A stretch of 64,000 bases of DNA from Chlorella sp. KRBP (taxonomy: Eukaryota; Chlorophyta; Trebouxiophyceae; Chlorellales; Chlorellaceae). Below are positions 31,901 to 44,443 of the stretch, piece by piece. A program made the translations under genes and the position numbers. The stretch spans positions 1-64,000 of the forward strand of contig QAXK01003345.1 in the NCBI GenBank assembly GCA_004335735.1, read 5' to 3'. Position 1 is the stretch's first letter. The number at the start of each line of letters is the position of its first letter. The notes beneath the pieces are model-generated. The model made no database searches. It saw nothing but the letters and a program-made list of their open reading frames with translations, and had not been told where the DNA came from.

Positions 31901-33381
31901 AACAATGGCCACCTGCTCTGCCAGCACGCGCACGGCGGCGTTGAGGCGGCGCGGCGTGCCCACAAAGCTCACGGGCAGCGCCTGCGCACACACACATACA
32001 CCACATGCTTGCACACACATACACACGCCCCACCTGCAGTCCTACACATGGCCACATTGCCCCAAGCCCAGCCACGCACCTGCAGCAGCTCATCGTAGCT
32101 CCTGGTGGGGTGCGCGATGACAAACTGCTCCTTGAAGCGAGGCTCCACCACCAGCGGCTCCCTGAACAGCACGTGCTCGCCGCCCGCCCCGCCACGCTGG
32201 TACCCCGTGCACACGATGAAGGTGTGGCGCAGCGTGCGCAGGCAGTCGCGCGACACGCGCTGCCCGGCGCCCGGCTGCCCTGGTGCCGGCGGCGCGGGTG
32301 CCATCCCAGCAGCGGGTGCTCCGCCTGGCTGCGGCGCGTTGCCGCCGGGCAGCAGCTCCTGCGGCTGCTGTGCCTGTAGCTGCTGCTGCTGCTGCTGCTG
32401 TGGTGGCTGGCTGGTGACTGCAGAGGCCTCGCCGCTGGCGCCAGAGCCACCCTTGCGCACCTGCGGGTGCACCACAACGTAAGCAAGCGCATGCTGTGGC
32501 AGTGCTTGCGCAGGAGGACTGCGGCAGTGGGTGAGCATGTGCGTGTGATTGCGCGCACCTGCACCAGCAGGCCCATGGCTAAGAGCTGCGCGGCGATGTC
32601 CTCGGTCTCCGCCCGGCTGGCCCCTGGCAGGTTCCGCACGTAGCGCAGGTGCTCCGCCACCTGTGCCGCACACACACACCCATGCACACACCACACCGCT
32701 TGCCGCTGTGTGGATCGGTCGCAAGCGTGCACACGTTCCGTCGCGTCTGCCGCACGATCCACCCCTCCCCCCCCCGGCGCGCACCGCAAGCTCGATGTCG
32801 TTGGCGGGGCAGCACAGGTCAATCAGCGTGTCCGCCACGCTCAGAGCGTGCTGCTGCTGGAACTGCTGGTAGCTGCTGTGGCCGCCGGAGGACGCGTGCG
32901 CGCTGCCTGCTCCCCCAGGCCCCCAGTCGACGACGAGCTGCCCGCTGCTGGCGGTGCGCTGCGCCTGGCCCGCTGCGTCCTGCAGGTCCATATCGAAGAG
33001 CGGCGTCGAGCCTATGGACGGGAGACGGCTCGCCGAACCGGCTGCTGGCCGCCAGTGGCCCGCACACGCCGCCTGCGAGACGAGAGCGCCACCAGCACAC
33101 TGAGCCACGCACTGGAGGCAATGTGCTGCTCGTGCAGGCAATCCAGAGCCTTCAGCAAAAAGCAAGCGTCATCGTCCTGCTGCCAGGCCTGCGCTTACTG
33201 TGGGGCCCTGCTGCGGGAAAGCATGCTGCTGCGGGACTGCGTAGTGCTGCTGCTGCTGGACGTGCTGCCCTGCTGCCGATGCCGGCTGGTGGTGTGCGTG
33301 CACGTTGCGGGCCGCTTGGGTGGCCGCATCCAGCAGCAGCTGCGGGTTGGAGGGCAGCGATTTGACCTTGTGCTGAGCCAT
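28994..33381 (-). CDS. DUF506-like (PDDEXK_6) protein with a very long Gln-rich tail
   Basis: The start is MAQHKVKSLPSNPQ at 33381; the stop is at 28994. The first five coding blocks lie near 33199-33381, 32795-33019, 32580-32662, 32080-32460 and before 31980. They include VAEHLRYVRNLPGAS and, across an exon junction, EPRFKEQFVIAHPTRSYDE joined to LPVSFVGTPRRLNAAV. The next piece reads FLREGRPLPPWRSAEALLSKW. That order (xFEIAR-like segment, FVG, RL, PPWR, KW) is the C-terminal signature of plant DUF506/PDDEXK_6 proteins, whose function is unknown. The rest, about 950 residues in one exon down to 28994, is low complexity: poly-Gln, Ala, Ser, Gly and Pro, broken by short acidic runs, and ends in GDAWPRITTVKWGAAVNK. 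Long CAG/CTG runs lie at 29079-29097 and 31715-31800. The nuclease-fold catalytic residues are not clearly conserved. Confidence 0.65.
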
Positions 33382-33725
33382 GGCGCTGCCCACAACTGCA
33401 CACTGTGTGCTGCTCTGGTGTGTGTGCCGCTTCGTCGTTGCCCCGGCGGCTCTCCCCGCGTGCATCCCCTCAGCGCGCGTTCTGCTGCATTATCTGCGTT
33501 CGCTCATCGTGTGCTGATCGTCCGAACTGTGCGTGCATTGCTCGTGTGGAGCGTTTATCAACCCAAGCCATGCGGAATGTGGAGAGAAAGAAGAGAGCAA
33601 GAGGAGAGCACGACTAGCCTGCGAACAGCCATCCCACCACAGCTGCGCCTGCGACCTCCTCTTCTGCACTTCGCTCTAGAGATCTTCTTTTTGGCCACAC
33701 CCAGCGCAGCGGCTCCACACGAGCC
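33382..33725. promoter_or_regulatory. Divergent promoter of the DUF506-like gene and UFM1
   Basis: This 344-bp stretch separates two divergent start codons. It is lower in GC toward UFM1. No TATA box or other element is convincing. Confidence 0.45.
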
Positions 33726-34544
<819 letters not shown>

Positions 34545-34693
34545 GGCAAGCCGAGAGACCTGTGTGGCGAACCTGTGACTCCCTGCTCTGCTGACTCTCT
34601 CTAATTGCCGCAAAGTGCTCCGGGTGCTTTATAACAATCAAGGTTGCAAGGTCAAAGCATGCGAGGTGCTGGCGTGCGTGCTACTGTGCTCCG

Positions 34694-37098
34694 CTACTCG
34701 TCAAACAGCAAGTGCGTGTTGAGCCACTGGTCCATGAAGGCCTCGAGCTTGTTGGCAATCTTGTAGTAGATGGTCTCGGCGGCGTTGTAGATGCGGCAGT
34801 TGTTGAACATGCGCCGCAGGTCCGCGGTGAACATGTCCAGCGTCACGTAGTAGCTGCCGCTCGTCAGCCTCTGTTGGATCAGCGCCAGGTCCATGGGGTC
34901 CTGCAGGCGCCACAGCCATGACGACACACACGCTGCTGCTGGCGACCTGTAGCTGCTGCAGCGCTGCTGAGCCACAGGTGCAGCGTGCTCCTGCGCTCAC
35001 CTTGATCACGTCGTAATAGTCTGCCACGTCCTCCCGGCTGACCGGCTCCCGGAAGGGCCACGCCTCCTCGCTGTGCTCAATCTGCAGCATCATGGTACAG
35101 CAGCGACGACCATGTGCACCTGCCGCCGCCTGGGCCACTAACGTTCCCTGGTGCCACCCAGGGGCGAGTGCCAGGGCGGCAGCATTGCGCAGCGCACCTC
35201 TTGCCAGAGCTTCTGCATGAAGCGCTGCAGCGCCTCGGGTGTGGCCTCGCTTGGGCCCTCGCGGAACAGCAGCCGGAACCTGCAACAAGGGTCCACGCAC
35301 GCGGAGGAGGACGTATGGAATGTGGGCATTCCTGGTCGCGACGCCGCACGCCTACGCGTGTGCAGGCTGCGTTGATGGCGTCTCACCTGGGCAGGGCGCC
35401 GTACCGCTCCTGCGTCCAGCCGGCCTCCTTGACACCGGGGATGTCATCGATAGGCACCTGCTGCCTGGTGGCGCCTGGCTGGAACACGGCCAGGCCCTGC
35501 GTGATGGCGAGGACACGTGTCCATAGAAGCGCAGCATCTGCTCCCCTGCTGCCCCGGCCAGGTCTGCAGAGTGACATGCCCAACCCTGCATCCCCACGAC
35601 GCGCCCACGGCAGCACGCACCCAGCAGGAATACGGTGGTGCTCACCTTGTGCACGACGTGTGAGTTGGAGACGGTACGGATGTGGGCCTCGAGCGCCTGG
35701 CGCTGCGCCGCAATCATCTGAGGGAAGTGGGCGTACCGCACCTTGGGGTGCATCACGCACTCCATCAGCGTACCGCCGTCGTAGTCCTTGATCCAGCCGT
35801 ACCACCTGGTGTTCAGGCAAACACAGCCAAGCAGCCGTTGTTGAACGCAGCACACACACTGGTCAGTCAGGGGCTGCGTGCCATTCCTCCGCGCACCTGT
35901 CCTTTGGAAAGGTGATCTCCTTGGTGAAGCCCTGCTTGGCGAAGTAGCCCACGGCGTTGTTGTCGGCGTATGTCAAAAAGTGCGTCAAGTGGTCGCGCGT
36001 CACGGCAAACTCCTGGGAACACAGGGCGTTTGTGGAGTCCCGCTGTGGCACGCACTAACGCCTGGGACACGTGTGCGCTGTGCGTCCATAGGGCCCAACA
36101 GCAAGCACCACCATCCCTTGGTGAGAAGCTGCCACGGATGCGAGCTGAGCAGTGAGGCGGCTGGCCCCCCGGTTCTCAGCCCGCACACCCGCACACACGC
36201 GGTGCGTCCCTCACCTTGGTGTAGTTCATCAGGCGTGTGCCAAAGCCCTTGACCTGCTCGCTGGCGGTGATGGCGCAGAACGCAATCTCGCCCAGTCCCA
36301 AGTCGTGGAAGGACCGGTACGTGATGCCGCCCACCACGGTGCCGTTGCGCTTGCACAGCGCTACTGACCTGCGAGCACACCGTGTCCCCCTCAGCATGCA
36401 TGTGCAGATACTGTGGCTGCTGCTTGCCCACGCGCGACCACGCAGCTGTCGGCGTCCCCTCCACCGCCAAGCGCCCCACACCTGTGCCTCCGGTCGAAGA
36501 CGAGCCTGCATATGTACTCCTTGGGCATGTTGGGCAGCTGCTTGCTGAAGATGTTCTTGAGGCCGACCAGATACTGCAAGTTGGTGTGGGAGCCGTCGTT
36601 CGTCACGTAGTTGAACGAGATGTGGCCCTCGCGCTCCTGCTGCTGCAGGTACTCCTCTCGCTGCGTGTACGCGCCCGACTTGGCCTTGGCGCTCGCGGGC
36701 TGCGGCGGAGGGGGCTCGCCTCCCCTATCAGGAGGCCTCCCTTCTGCCACGCCATTCGCTGCTGCTGCTGGTTGCGCGGGCTGCTGCTGCGGCGCCGTGT
36801 CCTGCTGCTGCTGCTGCTGGGCTGCCTGGGCCTCCTCTTCGTGCGGCGGCGGCGGCAGGGGCGCCTGCGCAGGTGGCGCGCCTGTTTGCTCCATGCCTGC
36901 GTCACCATCCGGCTGCTGGGCGTCCATGGGCTGCGCGCCGTCCTCTGTAGCAGGCGTAGCAGCTGGATACGGTGACTGTGCGGCCTCCGCGGGGGGCGGT
37001 GGGGCGAGCACGCGGCTCGCGTCGACGTCCATCTGCCCGCCTCCTCCTGCGTCGCCAGCCTGCTGTGGTGCAGCAGCAACCTGCTCCTCCTCCTCCAT
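34694..37098 (-). CDS. GCN5: Histone acetyltransferase GCN5 (HAG1 type) with bromodomain
   Basis: Catalytic subunit of SAGA-type complexes that acetylates histone H3 in the nucleus. Eight exons: 36482-37098, 36215-36368, 35897-36012, 35646-35805, 35387-35496, 35198-35279, 35001-35081 and 34694-34900. They total 1527 nt (508 aa) in phase. The first 150 residues are Gln/Pro/Glu-rich and disordered. The GNAT domain follows: VVGGITYRSF, LGLGEIAFCAI, QVKGFGTRLMNY, and TYADNNAVGYFAKQGF. The linker has KDYDGGTLMECVM and IPGVKEAGW. The C-terminal bromodomain shows PFREPVSREDVADYYDVIK, DPMDL and MFNNCRIYN. It lacks the N-terminal PCAF homology domain of animal homologues, as in plants. The start is the only ATG before the acidic N-terminus. 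Confidence 0.96.
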
Positions 37099-37424
37099 GT
37101 CTGCAGCTGTGGAGGGGAACCCAGGGATGCGGCCTGCACGCTTGAGGGACGCCGCTGGGACGCTGTGCGCCGCAGCAAACGGTGGTGGCGATTTGTGGCT
37201 TGCAGGCTCTCTGGATGGATGGGTTGCTGGTGCTGCAGGACTGGAGGATTAGATGCACAGCACGCAGCATGCGCGTTCGGTTTGAAGACGCCGTCCGCAA
37301 GCCGAACAAAACGTGCCAAAGCAGCACAGTCCACAGCGCCGGCTTCAGCAGCACCTCTCTCTCCTGCTGCTGCTGCTGCTCCCCTGGCCGCAGTCCAGCT
37401 TCTGTCAGCTTGTGCACCTCGCGC
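37099..37424. promoter_or_regulatory. Divergent promoter of GCN5 and the SLC35B transporter
   Basis: This 326-bp stretch lies between the two divergent starts. The open frame of the transporter extends upstream through it without stops, so the transporter start may be further 5'. Confidence 0.4.
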
Positions 37425-40153
37425 ATGACCCTCACGACGGCACACACGCGCAGCAGCTCACCGAAGGAGAAGCTGATCCTGGACGACAGCCAGCAGCGGG
37501 ACTCGCGCAGTGGCCGCGACCAGGACGAGCAGCCCGGCAAAGTGGCGCCCCTCGCAAAGGCGCCCACTTCAGTGTGGGAGCGCCTGAGGACGAATGAGCG
37601 CGTGCACCTGGCGTGGTGCGTCTTCGGCGTCGTGGGCTGCCTCATGCTCTATGGCGTCCTCCAGGTGCGCGTGACTCTGAGAGCTGTTCGAGCGGCCTGC
37701 ACGCGCCAGGGGCGAGCGCCACCACAGCGCAGCGGCTGTGTACCACCTCGGACTGTTGCAGGAGCGCATCATGGTGGAGCCATTCAAGACGGGCGACCAG
37801 GAGGAGCGCTTCAAGTACTCGCTCTTCCTGGTGCTGTGCAACCGCCTCACCAGCTGCATCATCGCAGTCACAATGCTCGTGGTGCGTGCATCGGCAATGC
37901 ATTAGCTGCTGGGCAGCAGCTGCGGGCAGGGGAGGGGCCACGAGCGCCCGTGGGCGCCGACGCACCGGATCTGCCATCCCCAGCAGCACAGGAGCAGCTT
38001 CAGCATGCGCCAGCAGCACCCAGCAGCATCATTGGCCTTGGGTCCAAGGCTAGTGAGTGTGGGCGCGGCCAGACGTTGCCGTAGCCCGCCGATCGATCCC
38101 CGCCTTGCCCCTGGCCCTGCGCAGAGCCACGGCAAGTACTCTGAGCTCAAGCCGGTGGCGCCCTGGTACAACTACGCCTTCGTGTCCGTCTCCAACGTGG
38201 TGGCCACCTACTGCCAGTACGAGGCGCTCAAGTACGTGAGCTTCCCCGTGCAGACGCTGGGCAAGTGCGCCAAGATGCTGCCCGTCATGGTCTGGGGCAT
38301 CATCATCATGCGCAAGCGCTACACGGTCAAGGACTTTGGACTGGCGCTCACCATCACGGGGGGATGCACGCTCTTCCTGCTCACCGGAGACATCAAGAGC
38401 AAGGTGAGGGGCACTGCCTTGACGCACGGAACAGCGCGGGGTGGCGGTCCTGCCTCAGCTCAGGTGCAGCGACGTGCAGCAGCTGCTCTCCCTCGCCGAT
38501 GGGCCCAGTTGGTGGCTGTGGAGCGGGTGGCACCTGAAGCAATGCGAGGGACCAGCTCACCGTGACCAGGTCGTGTGCTTCGTGGTGCTGCAGGCGCACG
38601 CGCTACCAGGCATGGGCTTTGCCGTGTACGGGCTGGCCCTCATGGCGGGCTACCTGGGCTTTGACGGCTTCACCTCCACATGGCAGGTGCGCGCCAGGGG
38701 AGCGATGTAGCTGGGGACCATGGCACACGGTGCAGTGGAGCCGTGGGGCTCAGGTGGTGCGCCAGGCTGGAGGCAGGCGTGACGTGGGCTCGACCTCGCA
38801 CCCAGCACACGCAGCGCAAAGATTTGCTGTTGCTCCCTTTGCTCATCCGGGGCGTGCTCTGCAGTCCACGGGCACGTGGACGTTGCGGGCACTGCGATGG
38901 CTCCATGTGATGTCGCGCCTGCACACACCTGCCCTCGCACCTGCAGGACAAGCTTTTCAAGGGCTATCAGATGACCACGTTCAACCAGATCCTATACACC
39001 ACCATCTTCTCATCCATCTTTTCGCTCATCAGTGAGTTGTGACGGCCTGGCCTCAGCGTTCGAACCTCAGCGCTGGTTGCCGCCCCAGCGCTGCCAGCTA
39101 AGTCGGCGATTGACTCAGGCTGGCTGCTGGCCTATGACGTCACGAATGGCAGGGCGGCCATGCTCACATTGACGCTAACCTCGTGGTTGCCTGCAGGCAT
39201 GAAGGCCAAGGGCAACGAGGACGTGCTCGCGTTGCAGTTTCTGCAGCGGCACCCTGACGCGCTCTGGCAAATCATCGCGCTGTCCGCCTCCGCATCCATT
39301 GGTGCGTGCCCTGCTGCTGCTGCCTGTTGAAGCACAGTGTTGGGGCCTCGGGCTGCCTGGCGTTCCGTGCCCTCTGTGTTGCTGGCAAGGCAGCGTGTCA
39401 ATGAAACAAAAGGTCTACTGCTCGGGGCGCATGCCCACACTACTGCCCTTCAGGCGCCCTCTTCATCAGCTACACCATCAAGTCGTTTGGCGCGCTCATC
39501 TTTGCCACCATCATGACCACGCGCCAGTTCCTCTCCATCCTGCTCTCGTGCTTCCTCTTCATGCACCCGCTCAGCCTCGGACAGCTGTGAGTGTGCAGCA
39601 GTGCCGCTCAAGGGCGCAGGCCAGTGTTGCTGTCAGCACGCTGTCGCTTTTGCCACTGCAGCCTGTGGTCATGCCGTGACGTTGCCATGCGCCTCACCTC
39701 ATCCTGCCCTCCGCTACCCACCCACCTGCCTGCCTGCCTGCAGGGCGGGCACCGTCGTTGTGTTTGGCGCGCTCTACTACCAGGGCTTCTCCAAGAAGGA
39801 AAAGCACGGCAAGGGCGGCACGGCAGAGGGGGGAGAAAAAGTGCGTGGCGCTGCGAGTGCGCGCGTCTGAAGGTGACTCTGCTGCTTTCCACTGTGGGAG
39901 CTGGCCACCCACCCTTCACTCCATGACTTGCGGTGCATGTGGCGCCATGGCACGGCCTGGGGCCATGCACACCCAGCGCTGCTGCTTCACGTCTGTTCAC
40001 CACGCTTTGCAGGCGGGCAAGACCAACGGCGGGGACGAGGAGAGCCAGACGCCACTGCTCAAGGCCTCGGTCCTGGACAGCAGCTCCGCAGGGGGCGCCG
40101 CTGACGGGGGCGACGATGACCTGGCTGACGGAAAGGCGCAGCAGCAACGATGA
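37425..40153 (+). CDS. Nucleotide-sugar / PAPS transporter, SLC35B family
   Basis: Multi-spanning Golgi or ER antiporter of the drug/metabolite transporter superfamily, importing an activated sugar or sulfate donor in exchange for a nucleotide monophosphate. Nine exons: 37425-37664, 37762-37881, 38125-38403, 38594-38686, 38947-39031, 39197-39301, 39454-39586, 39744-39840 and 40013-40153. They total 1293 nt (430 aa) in phase. The family block YEALKYVSFPVQTLGKCAKM plus PVMVWG is clear, as are GFDGFTSTWQDKLFKGY and FATIMTTRQFLSILLSC. About ten hydrophobic segments are visible. The C-terminus is polar with a KKEKHGKGG patch. These blocks occur in UDP-galactose and PAPS transporters (SLC35B1-3, plant UTR proteins), so the substrate is open. 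The start (MTLTTAHTR) is the first ATG close to the conserved region. Confidence 0.88.
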
Positions 40154-40370
40154 GGCTGCCCACGCGCATGCTGGCCTGGCAGTCAGCGATCCTTCTGCCC
40201 GACCTGCCTCCCGACCTGCTTTGCTGTTTGTCGCTCATACTCAAGATGGTGGGTCTTCCTGCTCAGGCAAGGTGCCTCCAGAAGTTTCTCTTCCATTGTT
40301 GCCACCAGTTTGCAATCATCAAGACGCGCCTCAGGAACTCAAACCCAGCAGTCAATCCCCAACCTTGCTC

Positions 40371-43300
40371 CTACCGCGCCCTGCTGGTACCCGCACCAGC
40401 ACCAGCGGGCCGGGCCTGCTCCCGCAGCAGGCGCTGGATGTCCTGCACGTTGTCCGTCTCCTGCGCCGCGTGCCTCAGCCCCCGGGACAGGCTGCGGCAG
40501 CTGCTGATGTCCACAGTCTTGAGCTTGGCGCAGTGCTCAAGCAGCGTGGCCAGGCCCTGCAGTGCAGTTCATGAGGGACAATCTGCGGCGAATCGCATAG
40601 CCTCCCAGAAGGTCCCAAGCGAAGCGAAACATGCACCGCAGAACATAGACTGTGTCGCAGGAACTTAGCCATTCTGAGCAAGAGAACGAGGCCCACATGC
40701 CCTATGCCAGTGTACCATGCACGCAGCACACGCAGCGCACCTTTTCCGTGACGGCGGACGTGGCAAGGTCAAGCTCCACCAGCTGTGGCGCACTTAGGGC
40801 CAGCGCCTCCACGCCCGCGTCCGTCACGCTGCCACCACACCCCGACACGTCCACCACCTCGAGCGTGCTGCCAAAGTGCTCGGCAGCCACCAGCAGGCCT
40901 GCGTCCGAACCTACGCACCACGCCATGCAATGCACACACGCCCAATGCACCACCGTCAGCCGCGCCTGCTTCCTCTCACCTTTGACGGCGCGTCCCTTTC
41001 CCTGCGTAGCACACTAAGCACTCCAGCAAGCCGTGTGTTGCCGTTGACTCACCAATCCTGCACCGACGGAGCCTCAACACCTTGAGCGTCCCGCGGCAAG
41101 GCAGTGCCGCCAGCACTTCTGGCGTGAGGCTGTGCTGGTTGCAGCCGCTCAGGTCCAGGTGGGCCAGCAGGGGCGACTTGGAGGCCAGGCGCAGCACCAG
41201 CGCGTTGGTCAGGCACGAGAAGCAGTCGCGCTGGCCCAGAGCCGAGTACAGCTCCGCAGCACCAAGCTCCAGCCTCTGTGACACACACGCACCAGCGGGT
41301 TCATGGCAGGCCACATGAGCATGCGCAGGTGCAAGCCGTGGCCCTGCCGCAGAAGCGCGTAGCAGTGCCAGAGTGTGCAGGGATCAACAGCCACTAGGTA
41401 CCAACTGCATCCTGCATACCATCGTCCTCCAAGACCCACCCCAATCGCCCTCCAACCCCTCCCTCCCTCTCACCCGTAGGTACGGCCAGCCTCCTGCCTC
41501 TGTGGCCCCGGCTGCCCCTCCAGCCACGTGGTCCACGCGCACGTCCCACCCAAACACGCCACCCAGCCCGGACACGGCAAACACCTCCATGTTCGGCGCG
41601 GCAGCCTGCACACAATGCGATGCAGCGGCACTTGGCATAGTGTGCGGCATGGGATCTTGCCTAGCACGTTGCACGTGGTGTGTGGCACGGCGTGGCGCCT
41701 TGCGTGTGGCTGCAGCACAAAATGCGAGAGGCAGTCTGGTGCAGTACCTGGAGCTTTTCTGGGTGCAGTTGGTGGCGCCCCTCCAGCGCGCCCGACCCTG
41801 ACAAGTCCACGTGCCTCAGCTCCAGCAAGTGCGGCACGCCTGCAGCGTGCACGCGGTGGTCACTTTCTGTATGGTCTTGAGGTGTCCCAAACAATCGCAA
41901 GTTAACACATCGTATTCAAGGTGGTGAGAGGGAGGGCCACCTCGTACCTGGAGGTGCTGCAGCCGCCCCACCGCCCCCACCGGCAGCCCCACCTCCACCG
42001 CCACCTCCACCGCCACCTGCCCGCTCCCTGGCTGGGGCGAACACCTGCACAGACAGCACCACACCAGCTACGCTTTGACGGGGCACGCACTCCCCACAGG
42101 TCAGGCAGTGAGGCAGCTAAGCTAGTGGGCTGGAGAGTGGGTGGACGCCCGAGCGCATGCGCTGGAAGTGGGTGGAGGCGTGCACGCCTTGCCAGCGCAC
42201 CTGCATGAAGGCCCTGGAGAGGTAGGGGGCCTTGCGGGCCTTGAGCGTCTGCAGCGCGCTTGTCACGCGCCCCGGCCTGGGCGTCAGCGCTGCACAGCCG
42301 CACAGCAAAGCGCGCACACAGCACACCTCGTGACGCAGCATTTCCTCAACACCAGAATGCGGCTGAGCACCCGCAAACCGCAAAGCGAGTCAAGGACGCC
42401 AGCACGCAAACAGGTGCTGTCAAGGGTGCTGCTGCCAGGTACGTGTGTGCTGGGTGAGGTGAGGTGAGATGTGACGCACGCTCACCCGCCCTGACCACGG
42501 CGTCCAGTCCCGAGCCGCGTGGGTGCACCACGCACTCTGACACGTCCAGGCTCGTGAGGTGGGTCAGGGCCGCCAGCGCAGCCTCAACCTGCTCCTGCCT
42601 GCGGGCGCGCACGCGTCGACAAGAGCCGCACAGCCTCGTGCACGGTGGCAGCATTTGCCCTGATGCGTCCTGCTCTGTGCACAAGTGCAGCCAGCAGCGG
42701 AAGCATGCAGGCACTGCTACTGCTGGAGCCCCCCTGTGCAGAGCCTGTGTGCAAAGCGCGCGCAGGTATTTCCCAGGCCTGCGTTAGCCAGGCAAATGGT
42801 AGCCAGTCGCCCACCTGAGCTCCTTGCACCCCGACAGGTCCAGCGTGGTGATGCCTGGCGCCCCCCTGGCCAGGGACACGAGCCCGGCGTCGGTCAGCGC
42901 CTTGCGCTCCACCCACCGCACGTACTGCACCTGTGGGACACCACACGCACGCACACACACGCGTGTGGCATAGTGTGCACGCACCAGTGTCCATGCCCAG
43001 GACGTTGCGCTCAACATGCTGCTGCCACCGTGGCGCCGCCGCAAAGCCAGTGGCCCTCCTCATGCCACACACACACACACACACACACACTTGCCACGCA
43101 CCTTGCGCCACATGCCCCCTGCCACCAGGCGGGTCACCAGCGTGTCTGTCAGCCGAGGGGCCCGCCGCCGCGCGCCGCCCTCGTCCTCCCCTCCGCCGTG
43201 CAGGTTGAGCCTTGCCCACAGCTCTGGCAGGGACCGCGCCACGTCACGCCACTGGCGGCACACGCAGCACACTGCGGCCGACACAGGGCACAGTCCCCGC

Positions 43301-44057
43301 CCGCTGTGGTGTGGGGTGACAGGTAGCAATGGCAGCAGGCCGTGCAATTGACCGGCTGCGAGGTGGCTACTCACGTGAAGCGGCTGTGGGGATGGCGGCG
43401 GCGGCACAGGCACGCGTGAAGATCTGCACCAGCACGTCGCTGGGTAGCGCAGGCACCGGCCCCTGCGACGCCGCAACACGCCACACCTGTTGCTTGACCT
43501 GCATTCGTTCGTTGCTTTCTGGCCGGGCTGAAAAGCAGCTCACCTGTGCTCTGGATGCGCCTGCAGGTCGTGCTGGTGCCGCAGCCACCTGTGCTCGCAC
43601 TGTGCTCCTGCCGCTGGTGCCCGCTGTCGAAGCCGTTGCCACGCCCTGCAGCCTCGCCCGCCTGCGCCACATCACGCAGCACACGCCACAGACGGACGCA
43701 TGTTGCCGCATCAGAAGCATCGCATCGAGCTGTGGGGCGAACCGCACCCCCACTGCTGCTGCTGCGCCCGGTGCCGCGTTGTGGCGCCCTTTTGGCGCAC
43801 CTGACGCTGAGAGGCACGTCCTGCTCATCATCGTCGTCGTCCTGGAGCAAGTTGATGGTCACAGGGGCGCCCGTGGTGCGTGCCCTGCTGCTGCTGGCTG
43901 CGGCTGCACGGCGCGGAGCGGGAGGTGGCGGGTTGGGTGCTGGCTCATCGCCTGGCGTCCAGTCCTCGTCTTCGTCGGAGTCGTGGACGCTGACACGGAC
44001 GCCCAGAAGCCCCTTGCGCATCTTCTGAGCTTTAGTCTGCAGCTGCTTGGGGGCCAT
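40371..44057 (-). CDS. F-box / leucine-rich-repeat protein
   Basis: Predicted SCF-type substrate receptor. From the ATG at 44057 (MAPKQLQTKAQKMRKG) a disordered acidic region with DSDEDEDW and LLQDDDDDEQD precedes the F-box (LPSDVLVQIFTRAC, spliced to CVCRQWRDVARSLPELW at about 43275). The rest is a chain of leucine-rich repeats of the cysteine-containing AMN1/FBXL type: ITTLDLSGCKEL, LTSLDVSECV, LRHVDLSGSG, LAHLDLSGCNQ, LKVLRLRRCRIG, LEVVDVSGCGG, LVELDLATSAV and LKTVDISSCRSL. They are spread over about ten exons down to a stop at 40371. The F-box exon is 43375-43462. The junction between the acidic first exon and the F-box exon is unresolved because reading frames differ, so one intron remains to be placed there. 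It converges on the transporter (217 bp). Confidence 0.8.
43066..43090. repeat. CA dinucleotide microsatellite in an intron
   Basis: About twelve uninterrupted CA units lie in an intron of the F-box/LRR gene. Confidence 0.9.
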
Positions 44058-44443
44058 GGCGCACGTGCGGGGAGCTGTCGGGATGCGCGGGGCCACAGGT
44101 CGCCACCAGGGACTACAGTGAAGCGCTGCGCTGCGCTGCAAGCACGGTCTGCTGGCTTTAAGTCTGAACAATCTCCTGGCGTGCCGCAGCTCCTCCAGGA
44201 GGCCGGGAAGGGGCTTGCGGAACGAAGCCGCTCACACGACCGGGGAGTGCTGCACCTCAGACTCACAGGCTTGACCACATTGTTGTCCGCATGAATTATC
44301 ATCCGAACACGTCCGGATCAACACTCCTGCAGTCCGCGCCGACACGCAACCCGCAACAGAGCAACGTGGCAGCAAGCCACGGCAAGCAACAGCCACTGCA
44401 ACTGCTTCCTCGCTGCGCCAATCAGTGCTACAGTGTTGCTCCT
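44058..44443. promoter_or_regulatory. F-box/LRR promoter and phosphatase 3' UTR
   Basis: This 386-bp stretch separates two tandem minus-strand genes. No element stands out and no further open frame is recognisable. Confidence 0.4.

Noticed and set aside
30357..32120. 587-residue plus-strand frame opposite the Gln-rich DUF506 tail
   Set aside because: It is the complement of CAG-rich coding sequence and gives Cys/Ala/Pro repeats. The minus strand carries the DUF506 block and the correct splice sites.
29079..32402. CTG/CAG runs as expanded disease-type microsatellites or a CRISPR-like array
   Set aside because: They are translated poly-Gln codons with irregular spacing. There are no regular spacers and no palindromic repeat.
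36482..37098. A separate Gln-rich transcription factor upstream of GCN5
   Set aside because: The Q-rich stretch joins the GNAT domain in the same frame (KAKSGAY, EGHISFNYV), so it is the GCN5 N-terminus.
39050..39075. cagcgttcgaacctcagcg as a tRNA T-arm
   Set aside because: GTTCGAACC looks like a B box, but there is no matching acceptor or anticodon arm around it, and it lies in a transporter intron.
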